Position numbers and translations under genes: made by a program. The notes below the pieces were generated by a model. That model was not told the origin of the DNA and did not search any database. It saw nothing but the letters and a program-made list of their open reading frames with translations. From Halobacteriales archaeon QH_7_66_36 (lineage in GTDB: Archaea > Halobacteriota > Halobacteria > Halobacteriales > Haloarculaceae), in assembly GCA_003021175.1 (NCBI GenBank), contig PXQV01000013.1, forward strand, positions 44,738-108,737: a stretch of DNA of 64,000 nucleotides, written 5' to 3'. Shown here in pieces: positions 9,190 through 18,584 of the stretch. The first letter of the stretch is position 1, and every line of letters starts with the position of its first letter.

Positions 9190-9642
9190 ATGAGTGCCAT
9201 CGAGGTTCTGCTGGCCGAGGACAACCACGGCGACATCCACCTGATCGAGCAGACGTTCGAAGAGCGAGGGCTGCCGGCGGACCTGTACGCCGTCCAGACT
9301 GGACAGGCGGCACTCGACTGGCTCTACCAGCGCGGGGAGTTCACGGACGCGCCCCGCCCCGAGTTCGTGCTCTTGGATCTGAATTTGCCGGGGGTCGGGG
9401 GACAGATCGTCCTCGAGGAGATCAAGTCCGACTCGGGTCTAAAGCGGATCCCGGTGATCGTCCTGACGGGATCGGAGTCCGAGATCGACGTGAACGAGGC
9501 GTACGAGGCGGGCGCGAACGCGTGTCTGCGCAAGCCCGTCGACCCGACCGAGTTCGCCGACCAGATTCAGGCGGTCGTCGAGTTCTGGCACTCGACCGTG
9601 GTGCTTCCGTCTGTCGCTGCGAACGACGACACGAGTCTCTGA
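9190..9642 (+). CDS. Single-domain response regulator (receiver protein)
   Basis: 150 residues forming one CheY-like receiver domain with no output domain. The acidic pocket is AEDN near residue 10-13, the phospho-acceptor is Asp63 in LLDLNLPG, the switch Thr is in VLTGS, and the conserved Lys is in CLRKPVD. The style resembles Rcp1-like receivers (GQAALDWLYQRGEF). It starts 18 bases after the histidine kinase and is almost certainly co-transcribed with it. The output is presumably by protein interaction or onward phosphotransfer. Confidence 0.93.
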   Translation: MSAIEVLLAEDNHGDIHLIEQTFEERGLPADLYAVQTGQAALDWLYQRGEFTDAPRPEFVLLDLNLPGVGGQIVLEEIKSDSGLKRIPVIVLTGSESEIDVNEAYEAGANACLRKPVDPTEFADQIQAVVEFWHSTVVLPSVAANDDTSL

Positions 9643-9730
9643 GGTCGTCGGGGAAGCGGGCGGTCGATTCGCACACCGGCTAACCAGTCGATGCAGACAG
9701 AATCGGGCAGACGCCGTCTCGCAGGGAACG

Positions 9731-12700
9731 CTACATGAAATCCGAGATGCTTCCCTGTTTGTTCTTGTCGTTCTCGAAGACGGACTCCAACGATTTATCG
9801 AGGATTTTCAGCCGCTGTTTCGTGTACTGGCGACAGCCGTACTCCTCGGCGACGCGCGTTGCCACGTCCATGTACTTGTTCACCGACCCCTCGTGGACGG
9901 TGAGATTCACTTGGCCGCCACACTCCCGGCAGTCGCCGGTCAGCGGCATCCGGCGGTACTTCTCGCCGCAGTCGAGACACCGCGTCTCCTGTCGGGAGAA
10001 GGCGCGCAGGTTGCCGATGAGGTCCGGCAGGAAGTGGTACTCGATGACCCGCTCGGCCACGTCCGTCTCGTCGACGGCGCGGAGTTTCCGCGACAGTTCG
10101 AGCTGTGCGTCCATCTTGTCCATCATGCTGCCGAGCGTCTTGTACGCCGACAGGTCCGGCCCGAGCGCGATGTCGGTGGTGTCGTGAGTGTGCCGGAAGC
10201 CGGTGTACTCGCAGTCGGTGCCGAGCGTCTCCTCTGCGATCTGCACGTCGACCTCGCCGGGGTCGGCCATCTCGCGGGTCGCCTCGTAGAACTCGCGGGG
10301 ATACTGGGCCACGATGTCGATGTTGTGCGCCTCGTCGTCGATCTCCGAGGGGTCGATGCGCGAGGACATGACCAAGGGCGCGTCCATCGAGTTGTGTGCG
10401 TAGAGCCAGTTCGTGGTGAACACTGGGTCGCCACCGACCTGAAGATCGTAGAGATAGCCCTCGTAGTCGACGTGTTCGATGTCGGTGACACGGAGGTACG
10501 AGAGGTCTCCCGCGACGAGCGGGCGGAGTTCGTCGAGCCGGCTGCGGGCACCTTCCGGGAGGTCGCGTTGCTCGATCTCGGTGACCATTTCGTCGAGTTT
10601 TTCCAGCGAGACGTTGTCGCGGCGTTTGAGATACTTCGGGACGATCTGTTTGACATCCCGGATATCCATCTCGCGAAGCTCCATCAGCGCGTCGGGAATC
10701 CGAACAACGAGACTCTTCGGCAGATACGGCTCGTCACCGTCGAGCACGCGGTGAAGCGGGTTGTCCGAAGCGCCGCCCGAAGTCGTAACCGTGTATATCG
10801 GTTGTCGAGGCTCGTCCCGTTCGCGTCGAGAGACGTTCGCGACGATGCCGAACCGGTGCAGGAGGAAGACGATACCGTCCTTCACGTCCTCGCTGGTGGT
10901 GTGGAACGCGACTGTCGTGACGTTGTCGTCCGTCTGGTCGCTCCCGTCTCCGGCGACGAACCCGCGGAGGAAGGAACGCGCGACCTCGTCCGGGGCGCGA
11001 AGTATCGCGTCCGGAACCACCTTCTCGCTCGAATCGTACGAGTCCTCGTCGGCGAACCCGAGCCCGTACAGCACCTCACGAAACACCGCCGGGAACTGGA
11101 GTTCGTACGCCCGGTTCGACCACCGGATGTGTGGGTCGACGCCGAGCGATTCGCGCGTGATCTCCGCAGCCCGTTCGATGATAGCCTCGTCGGCGTTGCT
11201 GATTGCGGGACAGCTGCTGGATGTCGTCCCCTCCGCGACGAACAGTCCGAGCAGCCACGCGAACCCCTCGTCAACCTCGATGTGCCGCTGGACGCCGTTC
11301 GTCGACCCCCACAGCGCGATTTCGGCGCGTGGCGGAACCTCGAACTCCCCGTGCTGTAACACCTGCTCCAGCTGTTCGTACGGAATCTTGTTCTTAGAGA
11401 GCCGGTGTGAGAGACCGTTCTCGAACTCGGCGTGTGCCTCGCTTCCGTGGTCCGTGGACGCCCAGACAGTCCGGAGCAGATCTTCGACGTGGTCGTCGAT
11501 AGCGACGTACGGGTTCTCGACGAGTTCCGCCGCGTCGAGGATCGTCCGCTCAGTGTCGACCTGCAGCGAACGGGGTGCGAGTATTAGATCACCCTCCGAA
11601 AGTTCGTCACCGGCGACCTCTTTGATCCCGTCCTCGTACCGGAAGAGACTGTGGTTCGCCGTGATGTCGACCGAGCGTCCGAACTGGGTCGAAACCCGGA
11701 GGAGTTCCTCGTCGTCGGCCGCTCGGTAACGGATCGCCTTCTCGATTGGACGGGGAGCCGACTCGTGGTTCTCGTCGAACGCGTACGTTTCCCATCCCTC
11801 GGACAGACAGGTCCGTTTCTCGAACTTGCCGTTCCGCTCAACTGGACTCTCCAGTTCGTCCCAGAACTCCTCGAAGGTGAGGAATCGCGTTTCACCGTCG
11901 GGACCGAACGCAACCAGCCGGGAATCCTCCGCGACGCTACCCCCGCGCTGGTCCGGCAAGTACCCCTTCGAGAAGTTGAGCAGTCCGTCCATGAGCAACA
12001 TTACGCAATCTTCATCTCCATCGCATTGCTTAACTGACAAATCTCCTGCTACGAGTGAGTGCGTGTTTTCCACCTCTAAGCAGTACACGTAGTCCGTTTT
12101 CGACGCCACGTGCGAAACAGACTCGACCGAATCTGTCGAATAGTCGTCAGTACCGCCGTCGAACACGCGAGTGCCGCGCGGCGAGATGTCGTCGGTGTTG
12201 CTCGCGAGCGTCTCCTGTTTGCGCGACAGATGGAAGCCGACACGCTCGGCGAAACGAATAGTTGCGTCCGACGATACCGATAGGATATACGACGGTGCCG
12301 GCGTGGACTCGTCGCCGACATCGTAGTAATCGGGGAACTTTCGATGGAGCGGCTCGGCGTCGGTGCGTCGGACGTGCGTGTCGATGCCGAGGCGAGTCAG
12401 GAGCGCGACGAGGTCGTCACGGAGGTGTGGGCTCACCGTGGTCGCCCGGACGCTGAGCGAGCCGTCGCTGACCGTTCCGTCCCCGCTGAAGTAGCCCCGG
12501 AGATACGCCTCAACGACGTGATCCGGCGCGTCGAAGATACACTGTGGAACTCGTTTCGTGTGGGCCAGCACGCCCACATCTAACACGTCCTCGAAGAACG
12601 TCTGGAGCAGTCGCCCGGAGGCCGTCACCTTCGCGTGGTTCTCCTCGTAGGGGTCGACGCCGAACTCCTCGCGGAGCGTCGCGAGGAAGAAATCGCGCGC

Positions 12701-15700
12701 CTCCGTTTCGGTGCCGCATATCGTCGTCTGATGTATCGCTCCCTTCGGCGTCTCCTGTTCGCGGGCGAACCCCTCCGCCGCGTAGTAGCCGAGCAGCGTC
12801 GCAACCCGCTCGTTCAGGTCGACGAAGCGGTCGATTTCGGTACTGTCTCGCTTCATCCCGAGCGTGGCGTCCTCCGGAACGAAGGCGAGGAAATCGTCGG
12901 TGGACTCGAAGAAGCCGGCGAGCAGCGAGGCCGGGATACTCTCCCGGTAGAGGTAGTTGCTCAGTCGCTTCTTCGTCAGACCGAGATGGTCGGCGGTGCT
13001 CTGAAGCGGGTAGAACTGTCCGTCCCAGTCGTCGGCGAGCCGAGCGGTGAACAGGTCGTAGAGCGTCTCCTTCGCGAGCCCCTTGACCATCAGCCGGCTG
13101 TTCTCGACAGTGTCACTCCGAAAGAACTCCTCGAGCAGGTCGAAACGTTTCTCTTCGTCCGAGGACCGGACGCTGTCGAGATGGCGGGGGGTGGCGAGGT
13201 GGTCCGACTCGTCGAGCGCTCGCGCCTCCTTCGAGACGAGCCGGCCGAGTTGTGGGTCGTAAACGTGGAGTCGGTGGTCAGGGGTGACGGTGAGTTCCCG
13301 GCCCGAGGTCGTCCGGACACGCACCATGTGGTCGGGTGCCGGATGCTTGCTGAGTGCCTCGACGGGCTGAAGCGACTGGCTCCCGTTGTCGGCGAGCGAC
13401 GGCACGCGGAGCGTCCCGTCGAAGTCGTCGAGATCGTCAACGAGCGTTCCGAAGTCGTCGCGTTCCGCTCGGTCCTCGTTCATGTACCCCTCGACGAACG
13501 CCTCGATGGTCTCGTGGCGCGTCTCGCCCTCCGGGGTCTCGTACCACAGCTTCGTCTCGGGGTGGAAGCAGTTCCGGCGCTTCGCGGCGTGAAAGTACGG
13601 ATGCGCGTAGCCGACGGCCGCGCTCGTGAATCCGACCACGCGACCGACGACCGCGGCCGACGTGTGGGGTGCCATCCCGAAGACGAGTTCGCCGACGAGG
13701 TCCTCGCGGTCCGCCACCTCGTAGTACGGGTCCAGATCGTAGTAGCGTTCGAGCAGGTCGTCGACGTAGTCGGCGGTCCGAAGCATGTGCTCGGCCGCGC
13801 CGTCCGAGAGGACGACGTCCTGCACCTTCAGCTCGACCAGTTGGTCGTCGTGACGCAGCGGTGCGCCGTCGATGTCCGTCTCGTAGCCGAGTTCGCGGAG
13901 CGTGTCGGCGTCGATGTCGAGTTCGCGGGCCCGGACGGCGGTGACCGGGAGGTCGGTCATGTCGTAGCGGACGGTGCCGTCCTTGAACGCGCTCACGTCG
14001 TTCTTCGCGCGGAGAATTCCCTTCTCGATGGGTTCCGGGAGTTTGTGCGTCGAGGTGAGCCCTTTGACCCCCTTGAGGATGTCGTAGGAGCCGTCGCGCT
14101 CTCCGACGGCATCGAGCGCATCGCGGAGTTCGGTGTCGAGGTCGAGGGACCGCCGTTCGGTGGCGTACGCGGGCGTCTCACAGCGGGGACACTCCGCGCG
14201 GCCGGCCTCGTCGGAGTCTACCTCGCGCTCGCAGTCGGGGCAGACGTACCGCGGCTCCGTCCACGCGCCACACTCCCGACAGCGGCCGCGGAACGTCTCC
14301 TCGGCACAGTCCGGGCAGACGCGGCGCGCGACCTCGACCTCGACTTCGCCGGGGGTCGAGGAAACGTCGCGCTGGCGGGCGGCGGCGCTCACGTCGCGCT
14401 GGCTCCCGCCGGCCTCACCGAGGGGAAAGAGCGTGTGAACCGCAGGGGAGAGTTCGCGGCTCTCGGACTTCTCCGGGCGACCCATCCGGTTGCCGACGCG
14501 GGTGGGCGCGCGCTCTTGGAGGTCGAAGGAGGCCGTCTCGTTGACCGCGCGGTGGCTGTTCGCGCCGTCGTCCCACGTCCGGGCGTGCTCGGAGAGACGC
14601 TCCCACGTGCGTTCGAGGTCGACCGTGAAGCCGAGCGAGCGCACGAGCGGGACCGCGTCGGGGACGGTGACCGTCTCCTCGCCCTGCGTGTGCTGGACGG
14701 CGAGCGTCTCCAGCGCGTCTGTGACCGCGTCCGTCTCAGGAAGGACGAGCGTTCGGTCGCTCCCGGCGCTGGGCGGCGACTCGATGGCGGCACCGTCCGC
14801 CTCCGCGAACCGCCCGGACGAGGCGACGGCGTCGGCGAGCGCCTCGAAGCCGTCGACCGCGAGGTCGTGCCACAGGTATGTGTACTTCGGGTGGAGCGGC
14901 GCGTCGTACTCCTCGGCCCACGCCAGTGCCTCGTCTGCCGGGGGGTCGGCGAGGTCGACGGCGGGGTCGTCGCGCAGCGCCTGCACGTCAGCGCCCGCGG
15001 CCGCGAGGTCCTGTTCCCACCACTCGACGACGTAGGAGGCCGGCACGAGTTCGTGGTTGTTCTCGACGAACTCGCCGTAGTTGACGAGATACTCGCCCAA
15101 GTCGAGCACCTCGACGACGCCGTTGCGCACCTCGCGTGCCTCGTCGGGGTCGTCGATGCGACGAACGTCGCCGTTGGCGAGTTTCACCGTCGGGCCCTCG
15201 ATGGAGTCGACGGGGACGACGCCGGCGGCCTTCCCCGGACGCTCGGTCTTGATCTGGGTGCCCGTCGCGAGGAAGTCGTCGACGAGATGCATCGTCGCGG
15301 GGTGGACGCCGGCGGTCGCGTTCCCGTGGTTGCGCGCCCGACCGTACCGGAGTCGAAATCCGCCGGGTTCCGACGGGTGGCTGAACACCGGTCGCCCGGC
15401 GATGAGGTCGCGCAGGTACTTCTTCGACGAGTCGCCGCGAGGCGGGCCAGCGGCGTCGTCTGCGTCGTCCGGGTCGTCCGTCCCTGCGTCGCCGTCGGCC
15501 GACGAGTCGTCCGCGTCCTCGGTTTCTTCGTCGCCGTCGGTGTCGGCATCGGCGTAGGTACCGTCGATGAGGTCTTGGAGCCACGGCCACGCCACCTCGT
15601 CGAGATCGCGGGTGTACCGCTGTATCTTCGGGGCCTTCAGGGCGATCCCCTCGGCGAGGACGAGACACATCCCGCCGCGCGCCGAGTTGGTGTCGATCCG

Positions 15701-16384
15701 TTCGAGGTCGCGGAAGCCGGACACCTCCTCGTCGCCCGTCGCCTCGCCGTCCAGCATGATCGGCATGTGTTCGACGATGAACTTCGTCTCCTTCGCCTTC
15801 GGCGTGTACTGGAGGCCGGTCTCCGAATCGTACAGCGCCACTTCCTCCGCGTAGCGCTCTATCTCGTCGTTGCGCGGTCGGTAGCCCTCGATGCCGAGCA
15901 GGGCGCGGGCGTAGTCGGCGACGAGCACGGACAGCGCCTGTGCGGTGCCGCCCGCAGAGCGGATCGGCCCGGCGTAGTAGACGTTGACGAACTCCGTGCC
16001 GTCGTCGTTTTCGAGGAGTTCGACGCGGTCGATACCCTCGATCGGGGCCGCGACCACCCCTTCGGTGAGCAGCGCGACGGCCGTCCGGACTGCGCCCTCT
16101 ATCTTGCCGGCCCGGGAGTCGTAGTCGCCGACCGTCCCCGCGACGAAGTCGGTGACGAGTTCGAGCGCGGCCTCCTCGCGGGACATCTCGCCTTCGAGTT
16201 CGCGGACCCGCTCTGCGACCCCGTCGATGCCCAGAATGTTCTCGACGCGGTCGGCCATGTCCTTCGCGACGGGTATCTCCACCTCCGGTTTCGGATCCTC
16301 GCCCCGCTCCTTCGCCGTCTCGGCCACGTCGAAGGCGCGGTCGAGTTGGGTCTCCAGCCGCTCGAAGTACCGTTCCGAGTCCAT
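9731..16384 (-). CDS. polC: DNA polymerase II (PolD) large subunit DP2, with two inteins
   Basis: Catalytic large subunit of the archaeal family D replicative polymerase. The precursor is 2217 residues. Removing inteins at residues 939-1453 and 1483-1998 leaves a 1186-residue mature subunit, normal for haloarchaea. The first intein interrupts AKRRN/CDGDED and the second interrupts LPDQRGG/SMDAPLV, both in the conserved catalytic core that contains the DGDED metal-binding acids. A 29-residue extein separates them, so both must splice for activity. The N-terminal extein has an acidic low-complexity insertion (about 280-320) and a cysteine-rich region (CPDC, CRECG). The C-terminal extein has a further CLDC/CRECG zinc motif. 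The start codon overlaps the stop of the PPC-domain gene by one base. The small subunit DP1 is not in the window. Confidence 0.96.
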   Translation of the reverse strand: MDSERYFERLETQLDRAFDVAETAKERGEDPKPEVEIPVAKDMADRVENILGIDGVAERVRELEGEMSREEAALELVTDFVAGTVGDYDSRAGKIEGAVRTAVALLTEGVVAAPIEGIDRVELLENDDGTEFVNVYYAGPIRSAGGTAQALSVLVADYARALLGIEGYRPRNDEIERYAEEVALYDSETGLQYTPKAKETKFIVEHMPIMLDGEATGDEEVSGFRDLERIDTNSARGGMCLVLAEGIALKAPKIQRYTRDLDEVAWPWLQDLIDGTYADADTDGDEETEDADDSSADGDAGTDDPDDADDAAGPPRGDSSKKYLRDLIAGRPVFSHPSEPGGFRLRYGRARNHGNATAGVHPATMHLVDDFLATGTQIKTERPGKAAGVVPVDSIEGPTVKLANGDVRRIDDPDEAREVRNGVVEVLDLGEYLVNYGEFVENNHELVPASYVVEWWEQDLAAAGADVQALRDDPAVDLADPPADEALAWAEEYDAPLHPKYTYLWHDLAVDGFEALADAVASSGRFAEADGAAIESPPSAGSDRTLVLPETDAVTDALETLAVQHTQGEETVTVPDAVPLVRSLGFTVDLERTWERLSEHARTWDDGANSHRAVNETASFDLQERAPTRVGNRMGRPEKSESRELSPAVHTLFPLGEAGGSQRDVSAAARQRDVSSTPGEVEVEVARRVCPDCAEETFRGRCRECGAWTEPRYVCPDCEREVDSDEAGRAECPRCETPAYATERRSLDLDTELRDALDAVGERDGSYDILKGVKGLTSTHKLPEPIEKGILRAKNDVSAFKDGTVRYDMTDLPVTAVRARELDIDADTLRELGYETDIDGAPLRHDDQLVELKVQDVVLSDGAAEHMLRTADYVDDLLERYYDLDPYYEVADREDLVGELVFGMAPHTSAAVVGRVVGFTSAAVGYAHPYFHAAKRRNCFHPETKLWYETPEGETRHETIEAFVEGYMNEDRAERDDFGTLVDDLDDFDGTLRVPSLADNGSQSLQPVEALSKHPAPDHMVRVRTTSGRELTVTPDHRLHVYDPQLGRLVSKEARALDESDHLATPRHLDSVRSSDEEKRFDLLEEFFRSDTVENSRLMVKGLAKETLYDLFTARLADDWDGQFYPLQSTADHLGLTKKRLSNYLYRESIPASLLAGFFESTDDFLAFVPEDATLGMKRDSTEIDRFVDLNERVATLLGYYAAEGFAREQETPKGAIHQTTICGTETEARDFFLATLREEFGVDPYEENHAKVTASGRLLQTFFEDVLDVGVLAHTKRVPQCIFDAPDHVVEAYLRGYFSGDGTVSDGSLSVRATTVSPHLRDDLVALLTRLGIDTHVRRTDAEPLHRKFPDYYDVGDESTPAPSYILSVSSDATIRFAERVGFHLSRKQETLASNTDDISPRGTRVFDGGTDDYSTDSVESVSHVASKTDYVYCLEVENTHSLVAGDLSVKQCDGDEDCVMLLMDGLLNFSKGYLPDQRGGSVAEDSRLVAFGPDGETRFLTFEEFWDELESPVERNGKFEKRTCLSEGWETYAFDENHESAPRPIEKAIRYRAADDEELLRVSTQFGRSVDITANHSLFRYEDGIKEVAGDELSEGDLILAPRSLQVDTERTILDAAELVENPYVAIDDHVEDLLRTVWASTDHGSEAHAEFENGLSHRLSKNKIPYEQLEQVLQHGEFEVPPRAEIALWGSTNGVQRHIEVDEGFAWLLGLFVAEGTTSSSCPAISNADEAIIERAAEITRESLGVDPHIRWSNRAYELQFPAVFREVLYGLGFADEDSYDSSEKVVPDAILRAPDEVARSFLRGFVAGDGSDQTDDNVTTVAFHTTSEDVKDGIVFLLHRFGIVANVSRRERDEPRQPIYTVTTSGGASDNPLHRVLDGDEPYLPKSLVVRIPDALMELREMDIRDVKQIVPKYLKRRDNVSLEKLDEMVTEIEQRDLPEGARSRLDELRPLVAGDLSYLRVTDIEHVDYEGYLYDLQVGGDPVFTTNWLYAHNSMDAPLVMSSRIDPSEIDDEAHNIDIVAQYPREFYEATREMADPGEVDVQIAEETLGTDCEYTGFRHTHDTTDIALGPDLSAYKTLGSMMDKMDAQLELSRKLRAVDETDVAERVIEYHFLPDLIGNLRAFSRQETRCLDCGEKYRRMPLTGDCRECGGQVNLTVHEGSVNKYMDVATRVAEEYGCRQYTKQRLKILDKSLESVFENDKNKQGSISDFM
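10391..11938 (-). mobile_element. PolC intein 2 (516 aa, LAGLIDADG, Ser1)
   Basis: The intein begins with Ser (SVAEDSRLVAFGPDG) instead of Cys, has block B FGRSVDITANHSLFRY, LAGLIDADG helices LLGLFVAEG and FLRGFVAGDG, and ends YDLQVGGDPVFTTNWLYAHN followed by Ser+1. The splice nucleophiles are therefore Ser/Ser. It sits only 29 codons after intein 1, so two independent elements occupy the same catalytic region. Both LAGLIDADG acids are present. Confidence 0.92.
12026..13570 (-). mobile_element. PolC intein 1 (515 aa, LAGLIDADG, C-terminal Gln)
   Basis: The intein begins with Cys (CFHPETKLWYE, block A) and has block B-like TSGRELTVTPDHRLHV. It carries two LAGLIDADG helices, LLGYYAAEG and YLRGYFSGDG, with acidic active-site residues kept. 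It ends HSLVAGDLSVKQ before Cys+1. The terminal residue is Gln instead of the usual Asn. The insertion site is the same one used by the Pyrococcus PolII intein, which is known to splice with a C-terminal Gln. The endonuclease looks intact, so homing may still be possible. Confidence 0.92.
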
Positions 16385-16806
16385 CAGAGCGGCCAGAGGT
16401 CCAGATCCGTCGTCTCGTCGTGTTCGCGGTGAAGCGACGTGTCGAACTCGCGGACGTACAGTTCGCCGGCGAAGACGGTGCCCGAATTCAGATGCCCGGC
16501 GAGGGACGTGCCGTCCTCGCGCGAGCAGACGGCGTGCGTGTGTGCGAACGGCTCGCCGTCGAGGTTGGAGACGTTGCCGACACAGGATGCGACTTCGAGC
16601 GGTTCGTCGAACCGCTCGGGGTAGTACTCCTGCTCGTCCTGATCGTAGAAGTAGAACTCCGCGTCCTGCACCGCGCCGAGACCGACGAAGAAGGCCGCCT
16701 CGATGTTTTCCGCTGCAGCGAACGACTCTATCTGTGCCCGCCAGTCGCCGCCGTGATCGAGCCGCGCGACGAACTCACGAGCGCCCTCGACCGCGCGATA
16801 ATCCAT
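16384..16806 (-). CDS. PPC domain (DUF296) DNA-binding-type protein
   Basis: About 140 residues opening MDYRAVEGAREFVARLDHGGDW. The motif GEPFAHTHAVCSREDGT followed by GHLNSGTVFAGELYVREF is the histidine-rich metal site and trimer core of PPC/DUF296 proteins. Plant members bind AT-rich DNA; the role of archaeal single-domain members is not established. A TATA-like GGTTTTAG about 28 bases upstream supports the ATG at 16806. A GTG at 16818 would add four residues. The stop overlaps the polC start, so the two genes are probably one transcript. Confidence 0.88.
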   Translation of the reverse strand: MDYRAVEGAREFVARLDHGGDWRAQIESFAAAENIEAAFFVGLGAVQDAEFYFYDQDEQEYYPERFDEPLEVASCVGNVSNLDGEPFAHTHAVCSREDGTSLAGHLNSGTVFAGELYVREFDTSLHREHDETTDLDLWPL

Positions 16807-16853
16807 GCGCGAACCCACCGCTCCCGACGACTAAAACCTACCGTGAGAACGGC

Positions 16854-16881
16854 CATTTCCAGATGAAACAGAGGGGTGTCG
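16854..16881 (+). promoter_or_regulatory. ORB-like origin recognition box beside the 3' end of orc1
   Basis: The sequence TTTCCAGATGAAAC followed by AGAGGGGTGTCGG keeps the haloarchaeal ORB core (TTCCA, three bases, GAAAC) and the trailing G run. It lies between the PPC gene and the 3' end of orc1, away from the main origin, and could be an outlying Orc1 binding site. Confidence 0.55.
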
Positions 16882-16918
16882 GCTGGGGATGGTGACGCTC
16901 GGAGCGGGACGCGGCGAC

Positions 16919-18547
16919 TCAGTTGTCGAACCGGGCCTGTACGAACGGCTGTGCGTCCTCGACTTCGCCGATGCGCGAGTCCGAGAGGAGCACCGCCTCC
17001 GTCTCCTCGATCGGAACGGAGAGGCTGATCTCCTTGGTGCGGCCGTAGCGACCCTTGGAGACGACGACGGCGTTGACGATGCCGAGCATGTCGAGCTCCG
17101 AGATGAGGTCGGTCACCCGACGCTGCGTGAGCACGTCGGCGTCTATCTCCTCGCAGAGCCGCTTGTAGATGTTGAACACCTCGCCGGTGTTGATGTTGTG
17201 GACGCCGTTCTTCTCCAGCAGGATGGTCGCGTACAGGACGAGCTTCGACTGCGTCGGGAGCGTCCGGACCACCTCGACCACCCGGTCGAGTTCGATCTTC
17301 TCCTGCCCCTTGCGGACGTGGTCCTCGTTGACCTCGTCCGTGTGGTCGCGCTCGGCGAGTTCGCCCGCGGTGCGCAGCAGGTCGAGCGCGCGCCGGGCGT
17401 CCCCGTGTTCCTGTGCGGCGAAGGCCGCACACAGCGGTATCACGTCCTCGTTGAGCGAATCCGACTTGAACGCGACCTCGGAGCGCTGCTGGAGGATGTC
17501 GCGCAGCTGCGTGGCGTCGTACGGCGGGAACACGATCTCCTCCTCGCCGAGCGAGGATTTGACGCGAGGGTCGAGGAAGTCGGTGAACTTCAGGTCGTTC
17601 GAGATGCCCATTATCGACACCCGGGAGTTGTCCAGCTCGGAGTTCATCCGCGAGAGGTTGTAGAGCGTGTCGTCGCCGCTCTTCTCGACGAGCTTGTCGA
17701 TCTCGTCGAGCATGATGACGACGACCCGCTCGTGGTAGTCGACGGCGTCGAAGAACGTCTGATAGACGCGGTCGGTCGGCCACCCGGTCATCGGCGCGGG
17801 TTCGAACTCCTCGCGGTCAGTCTCCAGCTCCTCGATCCGGTCGTCGAGTTCCTCGACGCTCGCGAACGGGCCTTCGCCTTCCGGGTCGCTGTCTGCGAGG
17901 ACTGTTTCGGCGGCAGCGTCGGTCGCACGCTCGCGGAGGTCGGCCAGCGCGTCGAGTTTCCGGTCGATGACGGCCTCGTTCTTCTCGATGAACTTGTTCG
18001 CGAGCTGTGCGAGCACGCGATACTGCGTGTCCGTCACCTCGCAGTTGATGTACTGGACCTCGCAGGGCACCTCGTACTTCTGTGAGGTGTTCTCCAGTTC
18101 CTCGGAGACGAACTTCGCGCTCGCAGTCTTGCCGGTGCCGGTCTTGCCGTAGATGAGGATGTTGGAGGGGGTGTCCCCGCGGAGCGCAGTGACGAGGATG
18201 GTCGCCATGTTGTTGATCTGCTCCTCGCGGTGCGGGAGTTTGTGGGGGGTGTAGGAGGGACGGAGCACCTCCTTGTTCTCGAAGATCGGGTCGCCTTCGA
18301 GGAGGTCGTCGAAGAGTCCACGAGAGGCCTCGTCGGGGTCGTCGGTCTCGTCGAGGACGATGTCGTCCAGATCGAGACCCGTGTTGTCGAATCCGTCCGG
18401 CGGACCGTCGCTCGGCCGGCCGTGGTCGGTGCCGTCGAGATAGGAGACACCGTCGGCCTCGACGTCGATGTCGTCGGCCGAAGCCTCGGCTCCCTCGCCG
18501 GTGCTGTCGCCCCGTTTCGTTCCGTCGTCGGCGTCGTGGTCGGTCAT
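16919..18547 (-). CDS. orc1: Orc1/Cdc6 replication initiator
   Basis: AAA+ origin-binding initiator, 542 residues from the ATG at 18547. An acidic N terminus of about 100 residues precedes the AAA+ core with Walker A IYGKTGTGKTAS and Walker B-type VVIMLDEIDKL, sensor 1 SIMGISNDLKF, then a C-terminal winged-helix domain (about 440-542) for ORB binding. The frame stays open upstream to 18688, but those residues are basic and atypical and would overlap the ORB at 18561, so the shorter form is preferred. It is transcribed away from the adjacent origin, the usual arrangement for oriC1 in haloarchaea. The acidic insertion between the AAA+ motifs (EDGEGPFAS-like region) is a halophilic expansion. 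Confidence 0.94.
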   Translation of the reverse strand: MTDHDADDGTKRGDSTGEGAEASADDIDVEADGVSYLDGTDHGRPSDGPPDGFDNTGLDLDDIVLDETDDPDEASRGLFDDLLEGDPIFENKEVLRPSYTPHKLPHREEQINNMATILVTALRGDTPSNILIYGKTGTGKTASAKFVSEELENTSQKYEVPCEVQYINCEVTDTQYRVLAQLANKFIEKNEAVIDRKLDALADLRERATDAAAETVLADSDPEGEGPFASVEELDDRIEELETDREEFEPAPMTGWPTDRVYQTFFDAVDYHERVVVIMLDEIDKLVEKSGDDTLYNLSRMNSELDNSRVSIMGISNDLKFTDFLDPRVKSSLGEEEIVFPPYDATQLRDILQQRSEVAFKSDSLNEDVIPLCAAFAAQEHGDARRALDLLRTAGELAERDHTDEVNEDHVRKGQEKIELDRVVEVVRTLPTQSKLVLYATILLEKNGVHNINTGEVFNIYKRLCEEIDADVLTQRRVTDLISELDMLGIVNAVVVSKGRYGRTKEISLSVPIEETEAVLLSDSRIGEVEDAQPFVQARFDN

Positions 18548-18560
18548 ATCGCCATCTGCT

Positions 18561-18584
18561 ACCCCTTCGTTTCGAGTGGAACAC
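18561..18584 (-). promoter_or_regulatory. ORB element next to the orc1 start
   Basis: Minus-strand sequence GTGTTCCACTCGAAACG then AAGGGGT. It matches the ORB core TTCCA-N3-GAAAC followed by a G run. It lies 14 bases upstream of the orc1 ATG and just inside a TATA-like GATATACAC at 18597-18605, so Orc1 binding here could also repress its own gene (inference). Confidence 0.75.

Noticed and set aside
12635-16432. Very long plus-strand open frame opposite polC
   Set aside because: GC-rich codon bias on the true strand leaves long antisense frames. The translation is dominated by Val/Gly/Arg repeats with no domain, while the minus-strand frame encodes DP2 clearly.
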